Origin: Argopecten irradians
Taxonomy: Eukaryota > Mollusca > Bivalvia > Pectinida > Pectinidae
Direction: 5' to 3'
Assembly (NCBI RefSeq): GCF_041381155.1
Contig: NC_091144.1
Coordinates: 17,741,544 to 17,805,543 of the forward strand
Length of the DNA: 64,000 bases
How positions within the stretch are numbered: the first letter of the stretch is position 1; each line of letters starts with the position of its first letter. The notes below the pieces were generated by a model. The model ran no database searches. It was given only the letters and a program-made list of their open reading frames with translations, and was not told the DNA's origin. This document shows positions 48,370 to 61,395 of this stretch, piece by piece. Made by a program: the position numbers and the translations under genes.

Positions 48370-48718
48370 TAAAGATGCTCCATCGCTGACAAATGGTATT
48401 TGTTCACTATCAAAAACAGGAACAAATGATTTAGTATTTTTTCTTCCATTACAAAAGTTACTTAGTTTACACCCATTACCACCATTGAAAAGTTTGAGCT
48501 TCTAATTTTACTTCACGTTAAAAATATAAAAAATGATTAATTGCATCCCAAAAAATCCCGTGGCACTATGAAGTACTGGTTGCGCATGCACCAAAGGCAA
48601 ATCAATTTATTTGACATTATGTTTTGTGTTGATTAGATATATACATACACGATTAAACACCAATTATTGTTCAAATGATGAATATCATTTATACTCTGTC
48701 GGCAGTGGAGCATCTTTA
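48370..48718. mobile_element. Tc1/mariner-type MITE (TIR AAGATGCTC), second copy
   Basis: TAAAGATGCTCCATCGCTGA at the left and GGAGCATCTTTA at the right; the TA dinucleotides are the expected target duplication. Homologous to 36143-36504 in the opposite orientation. Confidence 0.7.
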
Positions 48719-50189
48719 AGTATGATCACGATCTAGATACCCTATATAGAATAAAATGTACATGGAAATTAACAAACAATACCACCCCATTGTTCCAATC
48801 ATTTGTTATCGGTATGTAGTATAAGGTATTATGTATTACCATAACATTGTGACACATAGCTAGTCACTTATAGTATTCAAAGGAGATTATTTTTTTCATT
48901 TGCAGCAAAGATGGTTAATTTTCTCAATCATGTTTACACAAGCAAGGCTGTAACTAAACTAGAATATGATTATAATCATCAATATCGCATATCTTTGATG
49001 TTATTCCGTGATTATATTTCATTAGACTGCTATTTTGGAGTTTTTTACCTGTAGTGTATCACAGCGTTTTAAACGTTATGCTTCATGTAATTAACATCTA
49101 TAAATATCCATGGGTACTATTTATTTTTTCTCGCTATTTATTGCCTGTAACCACCACAGATTATACTATTATTGCTCACACATACCCATATCTACAAGAA
49201 CATTTGTACTTAGTACAATAATGGAATTGTAATAAACTAATTGGTGCAATACCTGCAATCTGACACCTTGTATAACATGCATGTACAATTTGTGCTAAAA
49301 TATTTCCTGCCATCCTGCAATATGTACTCGACCATTTTGTGGTATCAATTAGACTAGTCAAACTACAACAATACTCTTTATTCCCCACAAAAACCATTCA
49401 CACCACAGGAACAATGTAGATAAAAAGTTTATATGAGTATGAATGTGGATGTCTCTTGGAAGAATTTTCAGAATCCTCATGACTTTTCCAATATTGTGTT
49501 CTGAAACTAAATGAATAAGGTTTTTTCCTTACGGTAATTGCTTCCATCTTGAACCCTTAATATTAAGGATGTTCGCTTTGCTATGATTATTCAGCACAAT
49601 CTTTTCAAGGTAATCGTAATAAAATAACTTCTGGGTAATGGATTAATTTTACAGATGAATTTGATATCACAAGCATAACATATACTCAAACATCAAGTGT
49701 TGTAAGCATAAGATATATAAGATATTTGTGAAATATGAACTTTTAAAACATAATAGTTGATATTTGTATCATTTCCACATAATGAAGCATGCCTGAGCGT
49801 CCTGCCATACACTATGTAATGTAAACGTGAGCTTGTTTAAATCACTCTTTACACATGTAGTACATAGCTAAGGGAGCTATACTCGTGTTTAATGTACATT
49901 TGTTATTATGTCAATCACAATCTGTTGTTCAGTGTTAACACTGAAAATTTTGTTTTAAATTTAAGTGACAATACAATAAAATTTATTTGAAAAATGAAAG
50001 AAAATGTTCATTATTTTTATACTATAACCCCCCTCCCCCCTAGCACCACCACCACAGAAAAAGAAGACGAAAGGTGACATGTGTCTGAGTGATTAAGATG
50101 TTCTTCCACCTCAGGGTCACAAGTTCAAATTCCATGTTGGACAGTTGCAAAGCCCACCACCACCATTATCATCATCATCAATTCATGTT

Positions 50190-50830
50190 AGGACTATATT
50201 TCAGAAAGAACTTTTAAAAGGGATCTTTCTCAAATTGTATATGCATGTTCCCCTATGGTCCTAGTTGTGTATATTGCATTTTGGGATCGACTGTCAACAA
50301 AATGGCCGACAGCCAGTCTCTTATATTTTGATATTTGAAGTTTGTTACCGCTACTACCCAGAAATTACTCAAGGGATCTGTCTCAAATTTCATATTTAGG
50401 TTCCTCTACGGCCCTAGTATTGCATATTGCATTTTGGGACAAATCGGTCAACAAGATGGCGGACTGGCAGCCATCTTGGATTTTGATAGTGGAAGTTTCT
50501 AACGGCTATTTCTCTAAAAGTTTTGGAAATATCCGTCTCAAATTTCATATGTAGGTTGTCCTAGCGCCCTAGCTGTGCATATTGCATTTTGAGACGGATG
50601 AGTCAACAAGATGGTGGACTGGCAGCCATCTTGGATTTTGATATATGGCGTTTGATACCGCTATTTCTCATGAAAAAAACCCGGAAGGATCTGTCTGAAA
50701 TTTCATATGTGGGGACCAAGTTTGCATATTGCATTTTAGGTCCAATCAGGCAACATGATGGTTTTTATAGCTGAAGTAATCCCTCTTTCCATTGTCGAAT
50801 ATAGATCATTCTTTGTAGGGCGCCAAGATA
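50190..50830 (+). repeat. Modular interspersed repeat, units of about 190 bp (AAGATGGCGGACTGGCAGCC)
   Basis: Three to four diverged units share CTCAAATTTCATATGTAGGT, GCATATTGCATTTTGGGAC, GTCAACAAGATGGCGGAC and CAGCCATCTTGGATTTTGAT. Widely dispersed in bivalves as far as I recall. The short ORFs through it are not genes. Confidence 0.65.
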
Positions 50831-50869
50831 ACTCTTGTAACTCTTGTTCTAATATTCTGGCTTTCTTCC

Positions 50870-50945
50870 ATCATCTGACACGTCCTGAATTGGCCATGGC
50901 TGTCAATAGGACGATAATATAACCAAACCAAAACAATATTTCTTA
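50870..50945 (+). mobile_element. SINE tail fragment
   Basis: GACACGTCCTGAATTGGCCA then TGGCTGTCAATAGGACGATA and an A/C-rich end, a diverged copy of the tail at 46870-46925. Confidence 0.5.
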
Positions 50946-51539
50946 TTTGCTAAAAGTGGTACCATGTATGATACAGTCAATAATCCCGCATCATTACATG
51001 AAAAGCTAACTGTTTAGGGTTACCCGACCGACCCAAATTTTTTACCCCGACCTTATTTTCCCCCCACTTTTCTACGATTTAAAAAAAAAAGTCGGGATTT
51101 CGATCCAAAAAAATGAAAAATCGGGATTTCGATCCCAGACTCCGGTTCCGGCCATCATTTTTGAGTGAAAGACACTATTCTTTTTTAAATCCTCCCGACC
51201 GACCCTATTTTTTTGCCAATGTACACTGTAGCCCTAAACAGACATTTTTTTTGGCCTAATGCAATTAAAGATTTTCTCGTAGATCAGAAGCGGCCACTGT
51301 GTTTACCCTAGGCTCTTCACTTCAAGTGACACCACAAGACTCGACTTTATATATATGTGACACTAACAAAATTTTCCTTTTAACCACATGGTACCATCAG
51401 GACCTCCTTCACCAGTCACTATGAAAAATTCAGATTTTCACGTCTTCATCTGTAGAACCATTAAACCAACTTTTCATTAAAAGTGGCATTTTTAATATTT
51501 TTTATTCATCACAAGTGTTACTTCAAGATCTTCATTTTT

Positions 51540-51910
51540 CCGAGAGTGGCTTGGTAGTCATGATCGCTATTGCGCTGACAGAAATCTTCAGAATAATTCC
51601 AACATGTGGCGTAGACCAATCACTTTAGTGTGCGGTTGGATCCGGTTGGAAGCGATGTCTGTCGGGTTTGCTGTTCCCGCAATGGGACGGTGGTGGGGTG
51701 TGTTGCTTGGTGTCTTCAGTGATATAGCACTATAAAAAGGGAAACAGTTCCACTATACAAGAAGACACATCATGAACATACCACAGTCTCCCAAAACACG
51801 CACCTCGCACAACATACACGCAGCACGCCACATACATGGGAGACCGTCCTTACATGACCATAGCTGTTAATAGGACGTTAATTAATCATACAAACAAACA
51901 AACAAACGTT
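51540..51910 (+). mobile_element. Retroelement 3' end sharing the SINE tail
   Basis: Contains GGTGTCTTCAGTGATATAGC, GGGAGACCGTCCTTACATGA and TAGCTGTTAATAGGACGTTA, ending in (CAAA)n. It shares its terminal 30 bp with the SINE at 46755-46925, as expected when a SINE borrows a LINE's 3' end. Confidence 0.6.
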
Positions 51911-52106
51911 TTCCTTTGTGATTTTTCTCCACCATACAAAACAACAAGGGTCAGTGTATTCTCTGGTGTCTAGGCTGATATCCTAATTTATTTTTAATTG
52001 CATGCACGCCATTGTAGTTAGTATAGTGTTCCTTGTTCCAATGTCATTCCCCAGACCCAGTAATCACAACAGCAATTTTGGTTTGTTTTTATTTTCGATG
52101 GGCCGT

Positions 52107-52180
52107 TAAATAAAAAAAAAAAAAAAAAAAAAAAAACAAAAAAAAAAACAACAAAAACCAAACAAACAAACAAACATGAC
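52107..52180 (+). repeat. Poly-A/(CAAA)n tract
   Basis: A-rich low-complexity DNA, probably the tail of a retroposed element. On the other strand it produces a spurious Phe-rich frame. Confidence 0.8.
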
Positions 52181-52412
52181 CACGAGAGAAATACAGCCAT
52201 GCAGTATATGCAAAACAGTGTTATAGAACATGCTGGCTTCCTATAGAATTGTGAATCTCGGGGCTTCATCAACTTGATGTTATAAGGTGTATGGAACCCT
52301 TAGTATCCAGGGAAGTACTCGAAAACAGACCATCAAAGAACATGGCTCACACAAGTAGCAGCATGAACGTGTTTTCCGTTATGGATGAGAAGATAAGATA
52401 GTAGTTGGAGGA

Positions 52413-52501
52413 CCAACTTCGCTAGCCAAGGGTATTCAGCCGATGCTCTCCCTGCAACGGAGGGCATCGGACTGAATACCCTTGGCTTGCGAAGTCGTTG
52501 G
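52413..52501. mobile_element. Short palindromic element
   Basis: CTTCGCTAGCCAAGGGTATT pairs with AATACCCTTGGCTTGCGAAG, and CCGATGCTCTCC with GGCATCGG, leaving a loop of about 10 nt. GTTGGAGG occurs on both sides (52404 and 52497), possibly an 8-bp target duplication. Confidence 0.65.
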
Positions 52502-53996
52502 AGGCCATAAGACTGATCACCCATTGTCGACACACCATTTAGAGAATGATCCAAGTAAGGATTGCAATATTCCCTGTCAGATGAACTCGGCTGATCACTC
52601 AATGGCCAGGTAAAATAGATACTACAGCTTACTACATAGATCAATCAGTTTCTTTTCTTTCTCATGAAGTTTACATGTGTACATTTTCACCACACGTGGA
52701 GTACGACTACTCCTCATTCCACACAATACTGACTTTCCCTTTTACCCAATATGGCGCCACCAACAATAGACACTAGACAATTTTTATTAAACCAATCAAG
52801 GTCCCGCACGGGGCATTTACAAACAAAACATGTATGACATCTAGGCATCATACAGGACAACTTTTAATGATTTTTATGATTTACACAGTTTGCAAACAAA
52901 ATATCTTTCACACCCCGATAAAAAATAGTGACATCAATGCTTAAACGACAATCAACATTCTCTTATTCAACACTTATTTATCACATGTGTCCCTGTCACG
53001 ATTTGCCGTTCCCCAAAAGTTGAACCAACCAGACTTCTACTTACAATAAGGATGATGTTCTACTATTTAGTAATTCATTACAGTGTGAAACCATTGTCAT
53101 TTTCCCTTGCATTCCAAACTGTACATTATTGTAAATCAAGAGTTGACTTTTCCACAACCGGCAAGATATCTCTTTACCATAAACTTATCATTATGACTGC
53201 CCCAAATTAACCATAGTTATCGATGGATAGTGAAATTTACACCAACAGTAGCGGTTAAGAGAATATCGAAAGTCAGATACACAGGACTACACCTGGTATA
53301 TTGTCAAACAGCGTTATACTTATTGAACTACTTATTTTTAGTATTTCGTTTTTCTGACGTCATCAAATAATAGCCCAAGTGTTTGCACTTGTCTTTATTT
53401 CTAAAAAGGATGTAAACGCTTCAGAAAACAGTTTACGCCAGCAATTTTTAATCACTTTATCACTTAATTGTATGCATCTTAAGTCGCATGTTCTATCTGA
53501 ACAATACACATTTCTTACAACATCCGGTTAGCGCATGTGCAATATAGTTAATGAGCATTGACCTCGGGCTTGTTGACATGTAAAATGTAGGACATTATAA
53601 TCGTTTTGTCCCGACATAAATATATCTATATACAACACATTTCCCGGACTTTGATCTGTTTGGACTCTTAGTTAGGATTACCGAGAATAACAACGTGATC
53701 GCGCGTTTGTGACACGCCACACGCTTTCTCCTTTGTTTAAATAATTATATATTGTGACAGTTTAGTAAATAACATATACGGAATCTCCTTTTTATGAAAA
53801 AATACGATTATTTTGTTATTAAGAACTTGTCGTCTGGGAAAAGAGCGCATTGAATGTTAATTTATTCTGATTATATTAACTGTTCACGTTTATTTTTTGC
53901 TGAGACAAGCTAACAATGCTATCGTTCGACAGTCAGCATACTTATTCTGTTGATAACCCACCTAATCCATCATTATCATCACTATTGCTATCCACA

Positions 53997-54003
53997 TATA
54001 TAA
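53997..54003 (+). promoter_or_regulatory. Candidate TATA box for the secreted-protein gene
   Basis: TATATAA, about 155 bp upstream of a good donor site (AAGAAG|GTAAGT at 54156/54157). A start near 54030 would give a 5' UTR exon of about 125 nt spliced to 56406. This is inferred from spacing only. Confidence 0.4.
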
Positions 54004-54029
54004 CCACAAGTGAGCGAAGGACGTAAATC

Positions 54030-54156
54030 GGTTACATATGGGATGAGCTCAGCTTCCCTTGGGTCAAAGGTCAAGGTATTTTCACGAGTACTTATAGGAC
54101 AAACTATTTGGCTGACGTTTCATACTCAGTTAGACGAGAAAGAATTTTGTAAGAAG
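54030..54156 (+). other. Candidate 5' UTR exon of the secreted-protein gene
   Basis: Ends in AAGAAG|GTAAGTTT, a strong donor, and is followed 2.25 kb later by the acceptor CTGCTGCAG before the exon that holds the start codon. The upstream edge is guessed from the TATA box. The open frame across it (GTG start) shows no domain. Confidence 0.35.
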
Positions 54157-56405
54157 GTAAGTTTATATTTTGGTTTTATTTTTGTAATTTCATTACACTA
54201 TTAAATTCAATTGTCATTTTAAACTGGAATATGTTATGTAGTAGTGATCATTAAAAAATGCGCACTCATCAGATATGTTTTATCTTTTTTCTTTGAAAAT
54301 CTCTACAAGTTGGCCTTGGTGATTTTAAGGAAGGTCACTTTAAAGGTTTTCCTCCATATACAACTTGTAAACTATGTTTTTATGTTGATGCTTATTTAGA
54401 CAAATAAGGCGCACTCTCAATAACTAGCTTTTGTTTATATAAATAGATTAAATTGGCCAAAGCCATGTTCACATATGGCATAAGTATTCCAAAATATAAT
54501 CTGAATGAAACTGTCTGACCACTAAGCTTCTTACATGAAACTGTGGAGTTCTTGTTCTTTTTCTTTTTGCTTTAAACAATTAATTGACTTATGTCTAATC
54601 TGTTTAAATCATAGAAATGTAGAATGTTGCAGAGTGATTAATAACTTCAAAGATTGAGATAGTTTTTTTCTTTCTGTGTAATTTTAGCCTGACGTTATTT
54701 GACCCTAAAAGGCTGTAGTGGGTCTCAAACTTTAAAGTTGTGATATGATTGAAACAGATTTGACACGAGTCAAAATTTTTATTTGTAAACACTATGTAAA
54801 ACACATAAAACAACCAATATATCCTGAAGCCACTATCGAATTCCATTCATCATTTTTTTTGTATTTTTATAAAATAAAATAATTAGAGCGTGGACTATTT
54901 CAGTGTTCGATGTTACGTTGTCTGTAACGATAAATGAATATGAACAGATATAATTGCTTTGAATTAAAAAAAGTAATAAAAGTTGTGTTATCTTTAAATC
55001 TGCTGCGTTGTAACTCCTATCATTATGTGTATTCAGATAACATTTTTTAGAATATATTTACGTATTTTTCTGGGTTTTTTTTCGCGCTGTTAAGTTACCT
55101 TCGATATGTTAAACATGTTTGGGTCTTGCTGACTAACCTTAGATCGAAGCTATTATCAGTACCTTACTGCACTGTGTCCTAGTCTCAATATACTTTAGAT
55201 ATGACAACACAACGTCCATTTGGTGCGATATATCTTAGTTGACTGATTTAAAAAAAAAAATTCAGTTTCCACTAGCTGACAGACACTAATAGGATAACTA
55301 GTACAACATAGCACATAGATAACAAGCTGCTGATAGCATTAGACTTTATACGATAACATACTTACCTCTACTTACTGGACACGTCACCAAGCCTAGTTTT
55401 ACTGTGATTCAGTACCTATAGCTAGTGAACTATTATAATGTAATATTTTCGCAGGTGTATTTTTCGCGTTGTCAGCTTTCAAACTGTTCTTGTTCTCTGT
55501 AACGAAATTATTTATAGGTAATTTGGGCTTGTAGAGTATGTTCGGGTATCAATTTATTTGTGGAAAATTAAGGAAAAGTAATAAGCCAACATTTCCAACC
55601 TACTAATATATTACTATTACAGTAAAGTGATAGAACCACTAAATATGTTATAAAATTAAGTTTGTAATAAACCGTAAGTATTTATATTTTATCCACATGA
55701 ATTCAATAAGTTTCCTTGTTCGAATGTACAGTTACAAATGAATGTGTTATTTTTTATGTAATGTTTACATTCATACTAGCTGTAAGCATTTCAAAGTTAT
55801 CATTTTGCCTTTCAGTAAGAGACAATAAGAGCCAATAAGAGACAATCACTTCCGTACTCACTACAGCTAGAATCATTTATATTTAAGGACAACCTGTATG
55901 CAATGTGTTTGGTAGGCTGTGGTATGATGATGTTGTGTCTCCATGTAATAGTGGGAATCTTACTCATGTAAAGTTATTTCACTGATCACATTATTCTGAC
56001 AACGAACAAACCAGTCGTCCCACTCCAAATATGCTGGCGTTAAATAGGATCATCAGAAGCTACCACTTATACAGACTACGGTGTGCCTCGCCCAGGGTAC
56101 AGAACCCAGATCCTACCTCACAAGGTTGAGGGGATTAATCACAAGCCAAATGTGAGGCCATGTCAAGGGAGACGTTTGGAAAAAAAGATGAGGTCTTGAA
56201 TTTAGTCGCCTTTTAATGGCATTTGGAGTGATTTAAAGTATTAGATACTGATAGATGTCATACAATCATTCCTTTCTAATGCTCGTCTTCTGTAAAGCTT
56301 TTGAAAAATACTAATTCAAGTGAAAGAAATACCATATTCAGCAACTATCGTTGAGTAGTACTTATTAGTTTAACGTTTATATAATCCATTAATTTTCTGC
56401 TGCAG

Positions 56406-59400
56406 AAACAAGATGGTGAACATGAAGGTGATACTCCTGGTGTCTCTCGCGGTGGTTTTCGCCGAGGCAACCCCTTTCAGATTTGAGGAAAACACCTCCA
56501 GGCAGGTAAGTATTACTAATGTCTCTCGCGGTGTTTTTCACGTTGTCGATTCGTTCTCATTCCCTGTCAGAGAAGATCTGAACTTCACGTTTTGATTACC
56601 TTTCGGATTTCCCAATAAAATCAATACCTTCAGAATCGTTAAAGAACAAGTTTCCCAACGAAAATAATTACGTGTAAGGTTAATAAATTAAAGACTACTC
56701 TACTCTGTACACACTACACAACACAGTTGTATCGCTGCATTGAACTGTGCTTTAAAGCTGTGTCGTAAAATTCCGCTTTTGCATATATCGGTTACCGACC
56801 ATTACGGGTAGATACCGATTGCTACACTCATTGCATTGTGAGCGAAACTTTAATATGCAAATACAGAATACGTGTATTGAATGTTAATGGATAACGAGGT
56901 CCATTGGCAGACATCTGTCCTCTGATGTGTGTCACGTGGTATTCGTCAATGCACCTATCAAATAACACGCAAGACATAACCTCGTATCAAAATATCCAAT
57001 AAGTAGAAAATGCAAAACTGGTTGAACCATCTATACTAATACTTTGCAAATGTTAAAAACAGGCAAGTTAACAAGGATTGTTGAAATGAATATTGGACAG
57101 GCTGATTCATAAGGGCTAGCGTCTCTTCAACTGATAGGATCGAATAGAGAATAAAATCATATCAGGACCTTAACGGCAAGTTTCACTATATAATTACTTA
57201 TCCAAGCAATACTCAAAATTCTTCTTAACTTTCTGTAGTGGGTAAGAAAAACAAAATTGCAAAGTTAAACGCGTTCATACATTTTGCAAGTGTTCTTTAT
57301 TGACTTCATCTCAAAGTTCAACAAAATTTAAAGTGCCATTTTAATTATTTTGATAGGCGTTCATGTTCATATTTTGATGTTACCTTTTCCGAGTCTTTTT
57401 AAAAAAAAAACCCAAAGAAGCACATTATGAATGCTAATTACTAAGCTTGGAAACTTGTTAATGCATTACAGAAACGAGGAATTTTCGACAATATTTGGGG
57501 CTCCGTACAGGGTGCAGTCGATGAAGCTGCCTCCGCTGTGCAAGAACACCTGGGTAATGCCAGGGAACACATTCTCAACTCTCACGAGGAGACGAGAGCG
57601 CACCTCAACGAATTAGGAGAACGACTGAGAGGACACGCTGAAACATTAGGCCAGGAATTAAGGGGCCATGCCGATAGACTCCGAGAACACGTCGAGAGCC
57701 TTGCCGAGTGAGTTGTTCAAACTGGAAGTATATTTCTGTACAATTTCATTTATTGCACATCAACATAATACGTATTGCATAGTTAATACCTCATTGGTTA
57801 TCGTGTGTTTTAGCATATTACCATTTTGTTTAGTTGAATTACGAAAATAATAATCAACCAGAGAGTGCATTCTGTATGTAAATATTGGCATGTTGTTAAT
57901 ATTATTTTAACAGCAATGTTTATAAATTAGATTGAACTGTAATTTTTCTGCAGTTTATTGTCTGTTATAGTAGCAAGTGGGATATGTTATGATATAAAGA
58001 GCAATAGGTATACAATAATCAAATGACCAGAAGGGTTAAAGCGAGCGATTTGTAGTGTTGCTATACTGAAATGCCTCGCCTATGGAGGGAGAATAGAGAT
58101 AACACGGTATCATCTGGTCTAGATCACTCAACCTGATCGTATAGTAGGTTTCCACCTTTTTCTTATTGCCTAATATGCAAATGAAAAGGGAAAAAAACCC
58201 ACTATTATATAAGCAGGTTTATTGGCTTAGATAGTGTGTTCGGGAAATCATGGAATAATGTTTAAGTAAAACGCCGTCGTGTATCGTGCTTGTCTTAGTT
58301 AGGAATCTTATGTTGGTTTTTGAAAACAATATTTATATATATGTATTGATGACTTCATTTACGTTACCCTCCAAAAGAGAAAATGATAATGAAGTATGCC
58401 ATATTATTTTTCAGACGACTCAACGAGGGCAATGATGATGATGATGATGATGAGCAGGAGTCTGCCCCTGTTATCGACCTAGCTTAGGTACGTCGAAGGC
58501 TTTTACAAACTCTTATCACAGGCGACACATTCTCACTCTCTGGCCAATACATATGTGGGAAAGATAGCTCTTTCTCAATTCAACACACAAAGTTAAAAGA
58601 ATCAAGTACGTACTGTCAATGGTTTGCTCAGACAGTATAGAACAGTGTTAGATCCAAGATTATCATAATTTCCTATTTGCATAACCATAAATGAAGTAAC
58701 AAATACTTCTCAATTTGGGTAATAAAAACTGTAGAATTTTAGTCTTAACAGTAATGTTAGCGCTGGTCTTGAAACCCTTTCCTGTTGGAGTATATATATC
58801 GCTCCTATTCTTGGCTTGGACTGCGTAATGTATTATACTACCTTATAGGCCTGATGGTGAATATGAGGGATTACTGTCTTTTGAAGTCGACTGATCAGAC
58901 ACTTCGCATATAATTAGAATTAAGATGTGCTTATCATATATAATGTATATACCAATCCCACAAACGTCTCAAAAACGGACAATGTCACTTCCTTGACCAT
59001 TAATAACTTTTTCATCAGTTGTCTCGTAGAGTGTTTAATATCTAAATACACATGCTCATATGTATTCATATATAGAAATGGTGACCGAAGCACTAACAAC
59101 TCGCTTTGATTTAAATACCTTTTCTAATCTGATATTCAATCAGGGATCTCATTTGCATACTTCCAATAACAAAGCTTTACTGATGTTTCACAACCTTAAT
59201 ATTACTGACTGTATTCCGTAAGCTAAACATTTAAAAATTCTGATCTTAATACGAAAAAGGTTCTTCATTAAAATTGTATGCAAACATCGGATTACCTGCT
59301 TAGTTTTTGTATTCTTCGCTATGCTTCGCTACGAAAATATGCAATAGCATTTATGAGCACAGTCTAGCGGATAGAATTTGGCTAAGGCAAGTAATTAGCC

Positions 59401-60380
59401 TGATTGTATTCAGTCGAATTTGTAAACCCGAACTCGTCCAACTCGTGTAATCTAGCCATACAGTCGAATTTGTAAACCCGAACTCGTCCAACTCGTGTAA
59501 TCTAGCCATACAGTCGAATTTGTAAACCCGAACTTGTCCAAATCCCAAACTAGTCCAACTCGTGTATTCTAGCCATGCATTCAAATTTGTAAACCCGAAC
59601 TCGTCCAACTCGTGTATTCAAGCCATACAGTAGAATTTTTTTTGTCCAACTCGAAAACTTCGCTGAATTCGAAATGTTGCTTTGGTCATGTCCAACTTTC
59701 TATTCAAATAAGTTTTACTCGATAACTTACTCGATGCTAGAAGTGTTACTAGACAGACCCCAATTTCCCGAAATCAACTTAATCAAATACAGACTGTAGT
59801 TAATAACGTTCACTTAAGGTTCATAAGCGAATACAAAGTTTTTATTTCTAAAGGTTATCTATTCAAATAAAGTTTTTACTCGATAACTTACTCGATGCTA
59901 GAAGTGTTACTAGACAGACCCCAATTTCCCGAAATCAACTTAATCAAATACAGACTTTAGTTAATAACGTTCACTTAAGGTTCATAAGCGAATACAAAGT
60001 TTTTATTTTTAAAGGTTAATGTTTTTCGATTCAAGTAAACGGAACCAGGCCATACAGGGAAACATAATGTTATACATGTTAAATTTATAGTTGCAGACCT
60101 GTTTTATTTATCCGATTTAATATACATGATATGCTTCTATGAACAGTCATGAATATCATGATGATCCATCGAGATGTTTTATTTCTTAAATTAAACTACT
60201 TTTTCATTATTTCAGATGATCCAGTCGACCTATCATCCGCCTCCATATTAGTCTCTCGTCTCATTGCATTAACACTCAAATTCAGCTACGATATATCTTC
60301 ATTAGGTTAATAGCCATATGCTTTATAAAAAAAACCCAACTACCATGTGACATTTATTATTGACATCCAATTAAATTGAA
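56406..60380 (+). CDS. Small secreted amphipathic (apolipoprotein-like) protein, 133 aa, with furin-type site and poly-Asp tail
   Basis: Exons: 56406-56505 (ATG at 56413), 57472-57707, 58415-58487 (TAG at 58485) and a 3' UTR exon from 60216. ATTAAA lies at 60370-60375. Phases fit and all introns are GT-AG. Residues 1-19 are a signal peptide (ILLVSLAVVFAEA). Residues 20-33 form a short propeptide ending RQKR, a furin-type site made across the exon 1/2 junction. The rest starts GIFDNIWGSVQGAVDEAASA, an amphipathic helix, followed by about 70 residues of 11-mer-like helix (LGERLRGHAETL, LRGHADRLREHVESL). It ends in six Asp and ESAPVIDLA. The pattern resembles exchangeable apolipoproteins (apoA/E type), but no family is firmly recognised. 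An extracellular lipid- or membrane-binding role is possible. Alternatively it is a precursor whose acidic tail masks a helical peptide. Confidence 0.75.
59400..59640. repeat. 50-bp tandem repeat, 4 to 5 units
   Basis: The unit reads CAGTCGAATTTGTAAACCCG then AACTCGTCCAACTCGTGTAA then TCTAGCCATA. The first two units are identical and later ones diverge. It lies in the 3' UTR intron (58488-60215). The minus-strand frame across it is a repeat artefact. Confidence 0.93.
59700..60016. repeat. Tandem duplication of about 160 bp
   Basis: TACTCGATAACTTACTCGAT to TTCATAAGCGAATACAAAGT occurs twice in direct orientation with only a few differences, so it is a recent duplication. Confidence 0.93.
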
Positions 60381-61251
60381 AGCAAATCACATTAGTTGTT
60401 TATGGTTTTTTAATTAATGACAAAATGAAAACTGTGTGTCGAATGCTTAACCCCTAGAACTACGACATGGCATTTGATAATGATAAGGTCGTTTATAAAA
60501 ATCAAAGGTATAGAGGAACGTGATGAAGTAAAGGAGGCGCATACATGTCTGTCTGTTAGGCAGATAAAAACAGACATACAAATATCCGAGATTTTCATTA
60601 AATAGATAACTTTGTAACGGAAATTGCGATAGTTTCCTGACAAAATAATATTAGATATAAATACATATTGGTCAATGATTAGTCATTGGATATTGTAATA
60701 TATATTTTTTTAGCAATCCTTTGGGTGTCTTTAGCGCCATGCTTCAGTGAAAAACACTGTAAGAAGTACAAGAGTCCTACGATTCAGTTTTCATATCTCT
60801 ATTTTTTAATTTCATTGGGGTATTGTTTGCAAACTGTAGTGGATTCTCACAAAAGTTTGCAAACCAATTTTATAATATCATAACCTGATGTAATTAAAAG
60901 ATAGTAACATGAATGCTTATAATTATTTTTCCACACTACTTGATAAGATCACGTTTACACGTACGATTCCATTGGTTTTCCATGGGATTAATTTTCTAAA
61001 TCAATACGCAACGTCATTGTTTCTATTGTGACATCACGATAACGTCCGGTTTCCAGACCGTTTTCTGATTTTTTTCATAGTGGTTTGACAGAAATGAATT
61101 AGCCAATCAGAAAGTCAGATTTTGTATGAAAACAAAGAAAAAATAATTATTTACAAATGGAAGCAACACGAATAAACCACAGCCTCCACACACATTAAGA
61201 CATCCATACACCAAACACATCGCACACTGTGTAATTGTCATTTAAGCATTG

Positions 61252-61395
61252 AACGTCTTTCATTTGGTATTCATAGCCAATATGAATGCCAACTGAACAG
61301 AGGAAAATTCCATGAAGCGCGTTATCGCTTCATGTTGAATTTGCCTCTGTTCAATCGGCATTCATTTTGGCAATGAAAGCCAACTGAAAGACGTT
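61252..61395. mobile_element. Foldback element of about 145 bp
   Basis: AACGTCTTTCATTTGG pairs with CCAACTGAAAGACGTT, GAATGCCAACTGAACAGAGG with CCTCTGTTCAATCGGCATTC, and CATGAAGCG with CGCTTCATG around a short loop. The flanks 61097-61156 and 61662-61716 are related to each other (AGAAAGTCRSATT, AARTATGAAARCAAAGAAA), suggesting that the foldback is the centre of a larger element. Confidence 0.7.

Larger units (their letters stand above)
44434..53990. other. Intergenic stretch after GPAM: 3' UTR of unknown length, MITEs, SINE tails
   Basis: No convincing coding exon is seen. Plus-strand AATAAA signals that could end GPAM occur at 45312-45317 and 45403-45408, and one just before a GA-rich stretch near 49975. 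I cannot choose among them. Identified repeats are listed separately. A G-rich run (about 47628-47648) and a poly-A/(CAAA)n tract (52107-52175) are also present. Confidence 0.6.

Noticed and set aside
51009..51242. Small DNA transposon with CTGTTTAGGG ends
   Set aside because: Ends match for about 10 bp, but no target duplication or second copy was seen.
56085..56140. tRNA-like SINE at 56.1 kb
   Set aside because: Only a weak B-box-like GGGTACAGAACCC on the plus strand; no A box or tail.
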